Source of the DNA: DATAAM01 sp036260075
GTDB taxonomy: Bacteria; Actinomycetota; Acidimicrobiia; Acidimicrobiales; JAHWLA01
Direction: 5' to 3'
DNA length: 21,158 nt
Assembly (NCBI GenBank): GCA_036260075.1
Contig: DATAAM010000025.1
Location: forward strand, 1-21,158
In this document: positions 1 through 8,129 of the stretch, one piece after another
How the letters are laid out: every line of letters begins with the position of its first letter
How positions within the stretch are numbered: the first letter of the stretch is position 1
Notes under the pieces: generated by a model
Database searches by the model: none
The model's input: only the letters and a program-made list of their open reading frames with translations
Told to the model about the DNA's origin: nothing
Position numbers and translations under genes: made by a program

Positions 1-2
1 GC

Positions 3-389
3 CGCGTCGGCTTCCGCGGCTACAGCCTGGTTGCCTCCGACGGCGGCGTCCTGGCGTTCGGCGGCGCCCCGTTCCACGGCTCCACCGGCGGCACTCGCCT
101 CAACCAGCCGATCGTCGGCATGGCGTACACGCCGACGGCCGGCGGCTACTGGCTCGTGGCCCGCGACGGCGGCATCTTCGCCTTCGGGGACGCCCGCTTC
201 CACGGCAGCACCGGCGCCATCCGCCTCAACGAGCCGATCGTCGGGATGGCGCCCACGCCCACCGGCAACGGCTACTGGGTCACGGCGAGCGACGGCGGCA
301 TCTTCGCCTTCGGCGATGCTGCGTTCGAGGGGTCGGCCGGCGCCGTGCCGCTCAACGCTCCCATCGTCGGCATCGCCCGGCCGCGTTAG
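3..389 (+). CDS. Repeat-rich protein with GYW/DGGIFAFGD repeats, 3' end only
   Basis: This is the C-terminal end of a larger protein whose start lies left of the window; the frame is open from the first bases to a TAG at 387-389. The visible 128 residues are two full copies and one final partial copy of a 42-residue unit. Each unit begins GYW or GYS, followed by a DGG(I/V)(F/L)AFG core and then LNxPIVG(M/I)A. Repeats of this type are common in secreted or surface proteins of Acidimicrobiia and related actinobacteria, and probably form a beta-propeller-like fold. The function is unknown. Nothing visible allows export or an enzymatic N-terminal domain to be judged. The gene ends 41 bases before leuS on the same strand. 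It is read as a real coding end because the unit is conserved at protein level with scattered base differences. Confidence 0.85.
   Translation, partial: RVGFRGYSLVASDGGVLAFGGAPFHGSTGGTRLNQPIVGMAYTPTAGGYWLVARDGGIFAFGDARFHGSTGAIRLNEPIVGMAPTPTGNGYWVTASDGGIFAFGDAAFEGSAGAVPLNAPIVGIARPR
18..386 (+). repeat. 126-bp tandem repeats encoding 42-residue units
   Basis: Units begin at positions 18, 144 and 270, an exact 126-bp period; the last is cut short by the stop codon. The best conserved stretch encodes DGGIFAFGD and is identical over more than 20 bases between units 2 and 3. Further copies probably lie upstream, outside the window. Confidence 0.85.
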
Positions 390-416
390 CCCGCCGACCG
401 CCCGACACGCCCTCGG

Positions 417-422
417 TAGCAT
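417..422 (+). promoter_or_regulatory. Candidate -10 box of leuS (TAGCAT)
   Basis: TAGCAT fits TANNNT and lies 8 nt before the leuS ATG, where no Shine-Dalgarno is visible. This suggests a leaderless transcript starting at or near the ATG. No clear -35 element is seen. Confidence 0.45.
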
Positions 423-430
423 CGGCTGCC

Positions 431-2842
431 ATGGCAACGGAGGGCTACGACGTCGCGGTGATCGAGCGGAAGTGGCAGCAGCGCTGGGCCGACGAAGGCA
501 CCTACCAGGTCGACAACGACGACGCCCGCCCCCCGTCGTACGTCCTCTGCATGTACCCGTACCCGAGCGGCCCAGCCCACATGGGCCACGTGCGCAACTA
601 CACCTTCGGCGACCTGCTCGTGCGCCACCGCACCATGCAGGGCTACGGCGTGCTGTCGCCCATCGGGTTCGACTCCTTCGGACTGCCGGCGGAGAACGCC
701 GCCATCAAGACCGGTGCGCACCCCCGCCCGTTCACCGACGCCCGCATCGAGGAGCTGAAGTCGTCGTTGAAGGCGATCGGGGCCTCCTACGACTGGCGAC
801 GGGAGGTGCGCAGCCACGATCCCGAGTACATCCGCTGGAACCAGGTGATCTTCCGCCGCTTCTTCGACGCGGGGCTGGCCTATCGGGCCACGGCGCCCGT
901 CAACTGGTGCCCGGGGTGCCAGACGGTGCTGGCCAACGAGCAGGTGCTGCCCGATGGCACGTGCGAGCGCAGCGGCGACGTCGTCACCAAGCGCGACCTC
1001 GAACAGTGGTTCTTCCGGATCACCGACTATGCCGAGGAGCTGCTGCACGACCTCGACGGCCTCGAGTGGCCCGAGCGGGTCAAGACCATGCAGCGCAACT
1101 GGATCGGCCGCAGCGAGGGCGCCGAGTTCGACATCCCCGTGCAGGGCCGTCCCGACCTGCGGATCCGGGTGTTCACCACCCGGCCCGACACCAGCTTCGG
1201 CATGACCTTCGTCGTGCTGGCGCCGGAGCACCCGTTCGTCGCCCAGGTGACCACCGACGACCGCAGGGCCGAGGTCGACGCGTTCGTGGCGCGCGTCAGC
1301 AGTGCCAGCGAGATCGACCGGCTCTCGACCGAGGGCCCGGTGGAGAAGCGCGGCGTGTTCACCGGCGCCTACGCGGTCAACCCGTTCAACGACCGGCCCG
1401 TGCCGATCTACCTGGCCGACTACGTGCTGATGACGTACGGCACCGGGGCGATCATGGCCGTCCCCGGCCAGGACCAGCGCGACTGGGACTTCGCCAAGGC
1501 CTACGACCTGCCCATCGTCCGCACCGTCCAGCCGCCGGCCGACTTCGACGGCGAGGCCTACGTCGGCGACGGCCCGGTCGTCAACAGCGAGTGGTTGAAC
1601 GGGCTCGACAAGGCGGCGGCGATCGCCGCGGCGATCGACTGGCTGGAGGAGCAGGGGATCGGGGAGCGCAAGGTCAACTACCGCCTGCGCGACTGGCTGG
1701 TCTCGCGCCAGCGGTTCTGGGGCTGTCCCATCCCGGTCGTCTACTGCACGGCCTGCGGCATGGTGCCGGTGCCGGAGGACCAGCTCCCGGTTCTGGCCCC
1801 CGACGACGTGGAGTTCCGCCCCAGCGGCGAGTCGCCGCTCAAGTACCACGACGGCTTCCGCCACACCGCCTGCCCGCAGTGCGGCGGCCCGGCCGAGCGC
1901 GAGACCGACACCATGGACACGTTCGTCGACTCGTCGTGGTACTTCCTCCGCTTCTGCGACCCGTGGTCGGCGGACAAGCCGTTCGATCCCGAGGCCGTCG
2001 ACCGTTGGATGCCCGTCGACCAGTACATCGGCGGCGTGGAGCACGCCATCCTCCACCTGATGTACGCCCGCTTCTACACGAAGGCGCTGGCCGACCTGGG
2101 CCTGGCGCCGAAGGAGCTGCGGGAGCCGTTCAAGCGCCTCTTCACGCAGGGGATGATCCGCCTGCACGGGGCGAAGATGTCGAAGTCGAAGGGCAACCTG
2201 GTGGAGCCCGGCGCGCTGGTGGCGGAGTACGGTGCCGACGCCCTGCGCCTGGCGCACCTGTTCGTCGGGCCGCCCGCCGACGACGTCGACTGGGAGACGG
2301 TCGGCATCGAGGGCACGTTCCGGTTCCTCAAGCGGGTGTGGCGCCTGCTCGACGCCCCGGTGGCCGAGGGCGAGGCGGCCATCGAGGTCACCCGGGCGAC
2401 CCACCGCCTCATCGTGAAGGTCGACGACGACTTCGAGCGCTGGTCGTACAACACGGCGGTGGCGGCCTGCATGGAGTTCGTCAACCTGCTGTCGAAGCAC
2501 GGCACAACCGCCGAGGCGATCGACACGCTGCTGCTGCTCCTGGCGCCCATGGCGCCCCACATCACCGCCGAGCTGTGGGAGCGACGCCACCCGGGCGAGC
2601 ACGTGCACGGACAGCAGTGGCCCGAGGCCGACCCCGACCTGGCCAAGCTTCAGACGATCACGATGGTGGTGCAGGTCGACGGCAAGGTCCGCGACCGCAT
2701 CGAGGTCGATCCGGCGCTCACGGCCGAGGAGGCCGAGGAGCTGGCGCTGGCCTCCCCTCGAGTGCGAGAGCTGCTGGGTGCGGGCAGGGCGCCGAGGAAG
2801 GTGATCGCCCGCCCGCCCAAGCTGGTGAACGTCGTCCTGTAA
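431..2842 (+). CDS. leuS: Leucine--tRNA ligase
   Basis: Cytoplasmic class I aminoacyl-tRNA synthetase that charges tRNA-Leu. The 803 residues match the shorter bacterial LeuRS form. The class I HIGH motif appears as HMGH at 50-53 after MYPYPSG, and KMSKS is at 582-586. The CP1 editing domain is present, with TTRPDTSFG and GTGAIMAVPGQDQRDWDF; many relatives have His where this has Gln before DQRD. A CPGC pair is followed by CERS, so the fourth ligand of the first zinc site appears to be Ser. A second site keeps two CxxC pairs (CTAC and CPQC). The anticodon-binding and C-terminal domains are complete, ending VNVVL. ATG 431 is preceded by a -10-like TAGCAT and no Shine-Dalgarno. The acyl-AMP ligase follows 31 nt later and may be co-transcribed. 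Confidence 0.98.
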   Translation: MATEGYDVAVIERKWQQRWADEGTYQVDNDDARPPSYVLCMYPYPSGPAHMGHVRNYTFGDLLVRHRTMQGYGVLSPIGFDSFGLPAENAAIKTGAHPRPFTDARIEELKSSLKAIGASYDWRREVRSHDPEYIRWNQVIFRRFFDAGLAYRATAPVNWCPGCQTVLANEQVLPDGTCERSGDVVTKRDLEQWFFRITDYAEELLHDLDGLEWPERVKTMQRNWIGRSEGAEFDIPVQGRPDLRIRVFTTRPDTSFGMTFVVLAPEHPFVAQVTTDDRRAEVDAFVARVSSASEIDRLSTEGPVEKRGVFTGAYAVNPFNDRPVPIYLADYVLMTYGTGAIMAVPGQDQRDWDFAKAYDLPIVRTVQPPADFDGEAYVGDGPVVNSEWLNGLDKAAAIAAAIDWLEEQGIGERKVNYRLRDWLVSRQRFWGCPIPVVYCTACGMVPVPEDQLPVLAPDDVEFRPSGESPLKYHDGFRHTACPQCGGPAERETDTMDTFVDSSWYFLRFCDPWSADKPFDPEAVDRWMPVDQYIGGVEHAILHLMYARFYTKALADLGLAPKELREPFKRLFTQGMIRLHGAKMSKSKGNLVEPGALVAEYGADALRLAHLFVGPPADDVDWETVGIEGTFRFLKRVWRLLDAPVAEGEAAIEVTRATHRLIVKVDDDFERWSYNTAVAACMEFVNLLSKHGTTAEAIDTLLLLLAPMAPHITAELWERRHPGEHVHGQQWPEADPDLAKLQTITMVVQVDGKVRDRIEVDPALTAEEAEELALASPRVRELLGAGRAPRKVIARPPKLVNVVL

Positions 2843-2873
2843 CGAACGCGGGGCGGCCCGGGTCGAAGGGCGC

Positions 2874-4520
2874 ATGACCACCCTCTTGCAGCGGATCGAA
2901 CGCGCCACGGCGCGGGGCGGGACGATCACCTTCGTCGGCGGCGAGGGAGCGCAACGAGTGGGATGGGACGACCTCCACGAGGAGGCCCGGGCCACGGCCG
3001 CCGCCCTCCAGGCCCGCGGCATCGGGGCCGGTTCGCACATCGCCCTGCTCGGGCCGACGAGCCGGCACCTCGTCACGGCGGTCCAGGCCACGTGGCTGGT
3101 CGGGGGCACGGTGGTGGTGCTGCCGCTGCCCATGCGCCTCGGCTCGCTCGACGAGTTCGTGCTCCAGACCCGGCTGCGCATCCACGGCGCCGACGCCGAC
3201 GCCGTGCTGATCGACGGCGACCTGGCTGCCTTCGTGGAGCAGCTGCCGGGCGACCCCCCGCTGATCCCCTTGGCCGAGGTGGTGGGCCGGGGCCGGGCCG
3301 ACGACTACACCGCCCCGGTGGTCGACCCCGACGACTTGGCCGTCCTCCAGTTCACCAGCGGCTCCACCGCCGACCCCAAGGGCGTGATGCTGCCGCACCG
3401 GGTGATCCTCGCCAACCTCGACGGCGCTGCCGCCGCCGCCCACCTCGACGTCGACGACGACGTGGTGGTCTCCTGGCTCCCGCTGTACCACGACATGGGC
3501 CTCATCGGGACGCTGACGCTCCCGATGATCACCGGCACCGACCTGGTGCTGGGGGCGCCGCAGGACTTCATGGCCGCCCCCGCCCGGTGGATGGAGTGGA
3601 TGAGCGAATACGGCGGCACCGCCACGGCAGGCCCCAACTTCGCGTACGCACTGGCCGCCCGGGCCCTGCGCCGGCTGGAGAACCTCGACCTCTCCCGCTG
3701 GCGGCTCGCCCTCAACGGAGCGGAGCCGGTCGATCCCGAGACGATGGCCGACTTCTGCGACGCCGCCGCGCTGCACGGGTTCGACCCGAGGGCGGCCTTC
3801 CCGGCGTTCGGGATGGCGGAGGTGGCGATCGCCGGGGCGTTCCCCGCGCCCATGAGCGGGGTACGTCTCGACACCGTCGACCGCCAGACGCTCGAGACGG
3901 AGCGCTACGCGGCACCGGTCGATCCCAAGGCCGACGGCGCCCGCGCGCTCGCCCTCCTCGGGCGACCGATCCCCGGGCTGGAGATGCGCATCTGCGACCC
4001 GGCCACCGGCGACGTCATGCGCGACCGCGAGGTCGGCGAGCTCGAGATCCGGGGCTCCTCGGTCACGCCCGGGTACTACAAGCGACCCGACGCCACCGAG
4101 TCGGCCTTCCACGACGGCTGGCTGCGCACGGGCGACCTGGCCTACCTGGTGGACGGGGAGCTGGTCATCTGCGGGCGCATCAAGGACGTCATCGTGATCG
4201 GCGGCCGCAACCTGCACCCGGAGGACGTGGAGCGGGCCGTGGCGAGCGTGGACGGCGTGCGGGCCGGCAACGTGATCGCCTTCGGCGTCGAGGGTCGCAA
4301 GGGTCGCGAGGCGTTGGTGGTCGTGGCCGAGACCAAGCAACCCGAGGAGGCGCCTGCCATTCGCCGCGCCGTCGTCACCCGGGTGGTGGACGCGGTGGGC
4401 GTGCCGCCGACCGAGGTGGTGCTGGTGGCCGCCGGCAGCCTCCCCAAGACCTCGTCCGGGAAGCTGCAACGGTCGCTGTGCCGCGACCGCTACCTCGACA
4501 ACGCGCTCGTCAGCCCCTGA
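2874..4520 (+). CDS. Fatty acyl-AMP ligase / acyl-CoA synthetase (ANL superfamily)
   Basis: Adenylate-forming enzyme of 548 residues that activates a fatty acid with ATP. The P-loop TSGSTADPKG is at 161-170, WLPLYHDMGL at 201-210, NGAEP at 281-285, the ATP-ribose aspartate in RTGDL at 418-422, and the catalytic lysine K530 in PKTSSGK. The WLPLYHDMG, NGAEPV and GRxLHPxDVE style resembles fatty acyl-AMP ligases (FAAL, FadD-type), which load acyl-adenylate onto an acyl carrier protein, more than CoA ligases. No acyl carrier, PKS or NRPS gene is in the window, so acceptor and product are unknown. An AAGGG lies just before ATG 2874. The gene probably follows leuS in one transcript and ends tail-to-tail with the REC-GAF-EAL gene, overlapping it by 11 bp. 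Plain acyl-CoA ligase activity cannot be excluded. Confidence 0.9.
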   Translation: MTTLLQRIERATARGGTITFVGGEGAQRVGWDDLHEEARATAAALQARGIGAGSHIALLGPTSRHLVTAVQATWLVGGTVVVLPLPMRLGSLDEFVLQTRLRIHGADADAVLIDGDLAAFVEQLPGDPPLIPLAEVVGRGRADDYTAPVVDPDDLAVLQFTSGSTADPKGVMLPHRVILANLDGAAAAAHLDVDDDVVVSWLPLYHDMGLIGTLTLPMITGTDLVLGAPQDFMAAPARWMEWMSEYGGTATAGPNFAYALAARALRRLENLDLSRWRLALNGAEPVDPETMADFCDAAALHGFDPRAAFPAFGMAEVAIAGAFPAPMSGVRLDTVDRQTLETERYAAPVDPKADGARALALLGRPIPGLEMRICDPATGDVMRDREVGELEIRGSSVTPGYYKRPDATESAFHDGWLRTGDLAYLVDGELVICGRIKDVIVIGGRNLHPEDVERAVASVDGVRAGNVIAFGVEGRKGREALVVVAETKQPEEAPAIRRAVVTRVVDAVGVPPTEVVLVAAGSLPKTSSGKLQRSLCRDRYLDNALVSP

Positions 4521-6153
4521 GCGCCGCCGGGCCGGGCCGTCCGAACAGGAAGCCCTGGCCGAGGTCGACGGCCAGCCACTGAAGGACTTCCAACTCGGCG
4601 TCGGACTCCACGCCTTCGGCGATCAGCACCGCGCCGGTCTGCCGGGCGAAGTGGGCAAGGCCGGCCACCAGCGCCTGCCGAGCGGGGTCGGTGTCGATGT
4701 TGCGCACCCAGGTGTGGTCGAGCTTCACGAACGAGGGCTCGAGTGCGAGCACGTGGCGCAGGCTGGCGAAGCCCGATCCGGCGTCGTCGACGCTCAGGCG
4801 CACTCGGTCGCCGAGCCGGGCCACCGCGTCGCGCAGAGCGGAGTAGTCGTCGATCGGGTCGTGCTCCGTCAGCTCGAGGACGAGCGGGCGCTGGGCGGCG
4901 TGCACGGCGTCGAGCAGCGCGTCCCCGTGCAGCACCAGCGGCGGCGAGACGTTGACGCTGAGCCACGTGCGGCTGGGCAGGGCCGGCGAGGCGCGTACGG
5001 CGGCGAGCAGGGTTGCGACTTCGAGCTCCACGCCCCGGTCGAGTGCGGCGGCCTCGGCGAAGCGCATCTCCGGCGGCGTGCCGTCGTCGAAGCGCGTCAG
5101 GGCCTCGAAGCCGATGATCTGCGCGCCTCGCAGCTCCACGATCGGCTGGAACACCGGGGAGAACGCACCGGTGCGAAGGACCTCGTCGAGCGTGCCGATG
5201 CGGCGGACGTAGTCGCTGTCGCCCAGGCTCTCGGGCGACAGCAGGTTCGAGGCGATGGCAGCGAAGTCGATGGCAGCCGAGAGCACGCGGTGCACGTCTT
5301 CGTCGATGCGCTCGCCGACCTCGGTGGTCACGAGCAGCAGGCCGAACACCTCGCCTTCGCGCTCGAGGGGTGCGCAGGCGACGGTGTCCGCCACGCCGCC
5401 CGCGGTGCGCACGGCGACGCCTGCCATGGCCGCGCCCGGCCCGTCGGGGCGCTCGATCCACGGGCCGGTGCGCGCACGGGTCTCCAGGTAGCGCGCGAGG
5501 CCGGGCGGCAGCGGTTGCGTGGGCTGCATCCCCCATGCCTGGAGGTCCTGCACGGCGAGGGGTACGGCCAGCGCCTCGCCGTGGAAGGCGACGACGGCGG
5601 CGCCTCGCAGCTCGCGCAGCGATCGCAGCTCGGAGCAGACGAGCCCGGCGGTGCCCTCCGGCGTGGGATCGGGGGTCAGCCGGCAGAGGGACGCGGCCAC
5701 GGCAGACCGTTCGCGCAGCTGGCGCTCGACGTTCTCGCGCCAGGCGGACTGCCCGCGCAGCTGCGCCTCGACCCGGGCCACCAACTCGTCGGGGTGGAAC
5801 GGCTTGACCACGTAGTCGTCGGCGCCCGCCTTGAGGCCGCGCACGCGGTCGGACACGTCCTCGTCGCCGGTGACGAGCAGGACGGGGAGGGTGCGGGAGT
5901 CGGGACGGGCCCGCAGCGCGACGAGCACTTCGAGGCCGCTCATCCCGGGCATGCGGGCATCGAGCAGGACGGCGGCGAACCGGCGGTGGCGGACGAGGTC
6001 GAGGGCCTCGGCCCCGTCGGCCGCCTCCACGGTGCGATGGCCGGCAAGGGTGAGAGCGGCGGCGATGAGCCGCCGCATCGACTGATCGTCGTCGACGATC
6101 AGGATGGGATCGGGTGGCCCCGAACCCGCCGTCGTGAGGTTCCGCTCGCCCAA
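4510..6153 (-). CDS. Response regulator with REC, GAF-like and EAL (c-di-GMP phosphodiesterase) domains
   Basis: Soluble 547-residue signalling protein. Residues 16-133 form a receiver domain with the acidic cluster D21-D23, phospho-acceptor D65 (LLDARMPG), T95 and K117 (KPF). Residues about 150-300 are a diverged GAF-like sensor region. Residues about 335-545 are an EAL domain with EAL at 350-352, N401, E427, D456/D457, K477, E513 and Q533, so the catalytic set looks complete and c-di-GMP hydrolysis is likely. There is no GGDEF domain. The partner kinase is not in the window. TTG 6153 was chosen because it is the only start codon between the upstream gene's stop and the receiver domain, and GGGAGG precedes it closely. 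The longer open frame further upstream is antisense-free read-through of the LLM gene region in another frame. It is last in the minus-strand run, 68 nt after the LLM gene. Confidence 0.92.
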   Translation of the reverse strand: MGERNLTTAGSGPPDPILIVDDDQSMRRLIAAALTLAGHRTVEAADGAEALDLVRHRRFAAVLLDARMPGMSGLEVLVALRARPDSRTLPVLLVTGDEDVSDRVRGLKAGADDYVVKPFHPDELVARVEAQLRGQSAWRENVERQLRERSAVAASLCRLTPDPTPEGTAGLVCSELRSLRELRGAAVVAFHGEALAVPLAVQDLQAWGMQPTQPLPPGLARYLETRARTGPWIERPDGPGAAMAGVAVRTAGGVADTVACAPLEREGEVFGLLLVTTEVGERIDEDVHRVLSAAIDFAAIASNLLSPESLGDSDYVRRIGTLDEVLRTGAFSPVFQPIVELRGAQIIGFEALTRFDDGTPPEMRFAEAAALDRGVELEVATLLAAVRASPALPSRTWLSVNVSPPLVLHGDALLDAVHAAQRPLVLELTEHDPIDDYSALRDAVARLGDRVRLSVDDAGSGFASLRHVLALEPSFVKLDHTWVRNIDTDPARQALVAGLAHFARQTGAVLIAEGVESDAELEVLQWLAVDLGQGFLFGRPGPAALRG

Positions 6154-6157
6154 CGGG

Positions 6158-6163
6158 CCTCCC
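6158..6163 (-). promoter_or_regulatory. Shine-Dalgarno deciding the TTG start of the REC-GAF-EAL gene
   Basis: On the minus strand GGGAGG lies about 4 nt before TTG 6153. No ATG or GTG is available in frame between the LLM stop and the receiver domain, so this motif supports the unusual TTG start. Confidence 0.5.
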
Positions 6164-6221
6164 CAGCCGTGGGAACAGCGCTCGTCCCCCGTGGGTGTGT
6201 CGGCTCGAACGCCGCCTTCCT

Positions 6222-7241
6222 TTAGCCCGCACCCCGAAGCGACGACACAAACCTCGACGTGATCGACCCGTCGAGAGCGTAGGGGACGTAGAAGCTCACG
6301 CGGTCGATGAGTCCGGCGAAGCGCTGCTCGATCGCCCCCGGCACGGCGTCGGGCTCGGCCACGACGGCGAACGTGCCGAGGATCTCCTCGTCGACGACGT
6401 CGCCCATCTTCTCCCACTCGCCCTGCTTCGAGAGCGCGTTGAGCTCCGACTGCACCTCGCCCCAGCCGTGCAGCTCGAGCACCCCGCGGTAGGCGGGCGT
6501 GGAGGCGTAGAACGCGATCTGCCGGCGCACCGCGGTGGCCGCGGCAGCCGCCTCCGACTCGTCGCGGCCGGTGACCACGAAGACCGGGAGCGACAGCTGC
6601 ACGTCCTCGTGCGTCTTTCCGACCTTCGCGGCGCCACGGTCGAGGGCGGGCACGGTGACCTCGCGGATGTAGCGCTCGGTGGTGAAGGGGTGCACGAGCA
6701 TCCCGTCGGCCACCTCGCCGACCGTCTCGGTCAGGCGTTCCCCGACGGCGGCGATGAAGACCTTGGGCGGGCCGAACGAGTGCGGGGGCGGCGAGAAGAA
6801 CGGCGTCATCAGCGTGTGCCGGTAGAACTCGCCGCGGAACTCCAGCTTGGCGCCCTGGTCCCAGCAGTCCCACACGGCCCGCATGGCGAGGACGAACTCC
6901 CGCATCCGCGCCGCCGGGTGCGACCACGGCATCGAGAACCGCTTCTCGATGTGCGGCTTGATCTGGCTGCCGAGGCCGAGCATGAGCCGACCACGCGAGT
7001 ACACCTGCAGGTCGCGTGCTGTGTACGCCAGCGTCATGGGGCTGCGGGCGAACGCCACCACGATCCCCGTGCCGAGCTGGAGGCGCTCGGTGTGCTCGGC
7101 TGCGAGCACCAGCGGGAGCATGGGGTCGCGCGACGTCTCCGAGGTGAGGCCGCCGTCGTACCCCGCGGCCTCGAGGGCCCGTGCCGCCTCGGGGATGCTG
7201 CCCAGCTCTCCGCCGATCGTCCCGTCGATCAGGAATGCCAT
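6222..7241 (-). CDS. LLM-class F420-dependent oxidoreductase
   Basis: A 339-residue luciferase-like monooxygenase family protein of the actinobacterial F420-dependent branch (TIGR03617-like by pattern). It is expected to use reduced or oxidised coenzyme F420 for hydride transfer; the substrate is unknown. Family signatures seen are an N-terminal strand followed by ARALEAAGYDG, the GTGIVVAFARSP segment, LQVYSRGRLMLGLGSQ near residues 79-94, and the PPKVFIAAVGE segment in the middle. Length is typical. ATG 7241 lies 6 nt after a TAGCCT hexamer, with no Shine-Dalgarno, so it may have its own leaderless promoter although it sits only 27 nt downstream of the PAC2 gene. Neighbours do not reveal the substrate. 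Confidence 0.9.
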   Translation of the reverse strand: MAFLIDGTIGGELGSIPEAARALEAAGYDGGLTSETSRDPMLPLVLAAEHTERLQLGTGIVVAFARSPMTLAYTARDLQVYSRGRLMLGLGSQIKPHIEKRFSMPWSHPAARMREFVLAMRAVWDCWDQGAKLEFRGEFYRHTLMTPFFSPPPHSFGPPKVFIAAVGERLTETVGEVADGMLVHPFTTERYIREVTVPALDRGAAKVGKTHEDVQLSLPVFVVTGRDESEAAAAATAVRRQIAFYASTPAYRGVLELHGWGEVQSELNALSKQGEWEKMGDVVDEEILGTFAVVAEPDAVPGAIEQRFAGLIDRVSFYVPYALDGSITSRFVSSLRGAG

Positions 7242-7247
7242 GCGGCG

Positions 7248-7253
7248 AGGCTA
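7248..7253 (-). promoter_or_regulatory. Candidate -10 box of the LLM oxidoreductase gene (TAGCCT)
   Basis: On the minus strand TAGCCT ends 6 nt before ATG 7241, the spacing expected for a leaderless transcript. The location in a 27-nt gap suggests an internal promoter in the minus-strand run. Confidence 0.45.
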
Positions 7254-7268
7254 GTGGTGTGCCGTTGG

Positions 7269-8129
7269 CTAGAGCTCGCCGCGGAGGAACCGTTCGAGCT
7301 CGGCGGCCAGCTCCTCGCCCGACGGGAGGTCGGCGGCGTCGATCGCCTCGGCTTCGTCGATTGTCGTCTCGAGCTGGCGGACGAGCGCCACGTGCTCCTC
7401 GCTGTTGGCGATGAGCTCGTCGATGCGAGCGCCCGTGAGCGCGGCAGCGGCGCGCAGCTCACGGACGTCGACCTCCACGCCGGTGACGACGACGAGCGTC
7501 TCGAGCAGCGCGGCCGCGGCCGCGGGGTACGGCATGGCCGACACGTAGTGGGGCACGCGGGCCCAGAGCCCGACCGCCTCGATGCCCGCTTGGTGGAAGC
7601 ACACCTCGAGCGCGGCGCAGACACCGGTCGGCACCTCGATGGTGCCGCTGACGAAGCCGACGAGGTCGGCCAGCCGGCGCGTGCTCGCCGTGGCGGCCAT
7701 CCGGACCGGCCTCGTGTGCGGCACGGGCGCCGGGAAGGCGCCGAGCCCGGCGAAGAGCGACACCCCGAAGTCGCGGGACAGGTCGAGGACGGCGTCTGTG
7801 AACGCGTGCCAGCGGAAGTCGGGCTCCGGCCCGTGGAGCACGAGCACGGGCTTGCCTGTGCGGTCGCGGCCCGCGTGCAGCTCGATCTCGGGCCACGTGA
7901 GGTCGACGTTCACGCCGTCGGTGATGCGCATCGTGGGCCGTCGGGCGCGGTAGTCGACGAAGGCATCTCTGTCGAAGCGCACGAGCAGCTCGGTGGGGAC
8001 GGTGGCGAGCAGGTGGGCGATCGCCGTGGCGCCGCCGCCGCCCGCGTCGATCCAGCCGTCCAGCTGGCCGACGAGCACCGGATCGTCGAAGTCGTCAGGC
8101 AGCGGGGCGACCTGCTCGTAGAGCGTCAC
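7269..8129 (-). CDS. PAC2 family protein
   Basis: A 286-residue protein resembling the PAC2 (proteasome assembly chaperone 2-like) family widespread in actinobacteria, whose bacterial role is not firmly known. Visible features are the N-terminal PVLVGQLDGWIDAGG segment, a central LHGPEPDFRWHAFTD segment, the FAGLGAFPAPVPHTRP loop, and the VPHYVSAMPYPAAA stretch, followed by a charged C-terminal helical tail rich in Glu and Asp. GTG 8129 was chosen because it overlaps the stop of the upstream phosphotransferase gene as GTGA, indicating translational coupling. The open frame continues upstream inside the phosphotransferase gene but there it is only a shadow. Proteasome genes are not seen nearby. 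Confidence 0.88.
   Translation of the reverse strand: MTLYEQVAPLPDDFDDPVLVGQLDGWIDAGGGGATAIAHLLATVPTELLVRFDRDAFVDYRARRPTMRITDGVNVDLTWPEIELHAGRDRTGKPVLVLHGPEPDFRWHAFTDAVLDLSRDFGVSLFAGLGAFPAPVPHTRPVRMAATASTRRLADLVGFVSGTIEVPTGVCAALEVCFHQAGIEAVGLWARVPHYVSAMPYPAAAAALLETLVVVTGVEVDVRELRAAAALTGARIDELIANSEEHVALVRQLETTIDEAEAIDAADLPSGEELAAELERFLRGEL

Noticed and set aside
386..3181. Long minus-strand open frame (931 codons) antisense to leuS
   Set aside because: It is Arg/His/Val-rich shadow sequence with no recognisable domain, opposite a clear LeuRS gene.
6154..6927. Upstream extension of the REC-GAF-EAL frame
   Set aside because: It overlaps the LLM oxidoreductase gene on the same strand in another frame and reads as Arg/Ala-rich shadow; the receiver domain starts after TTG 6153.
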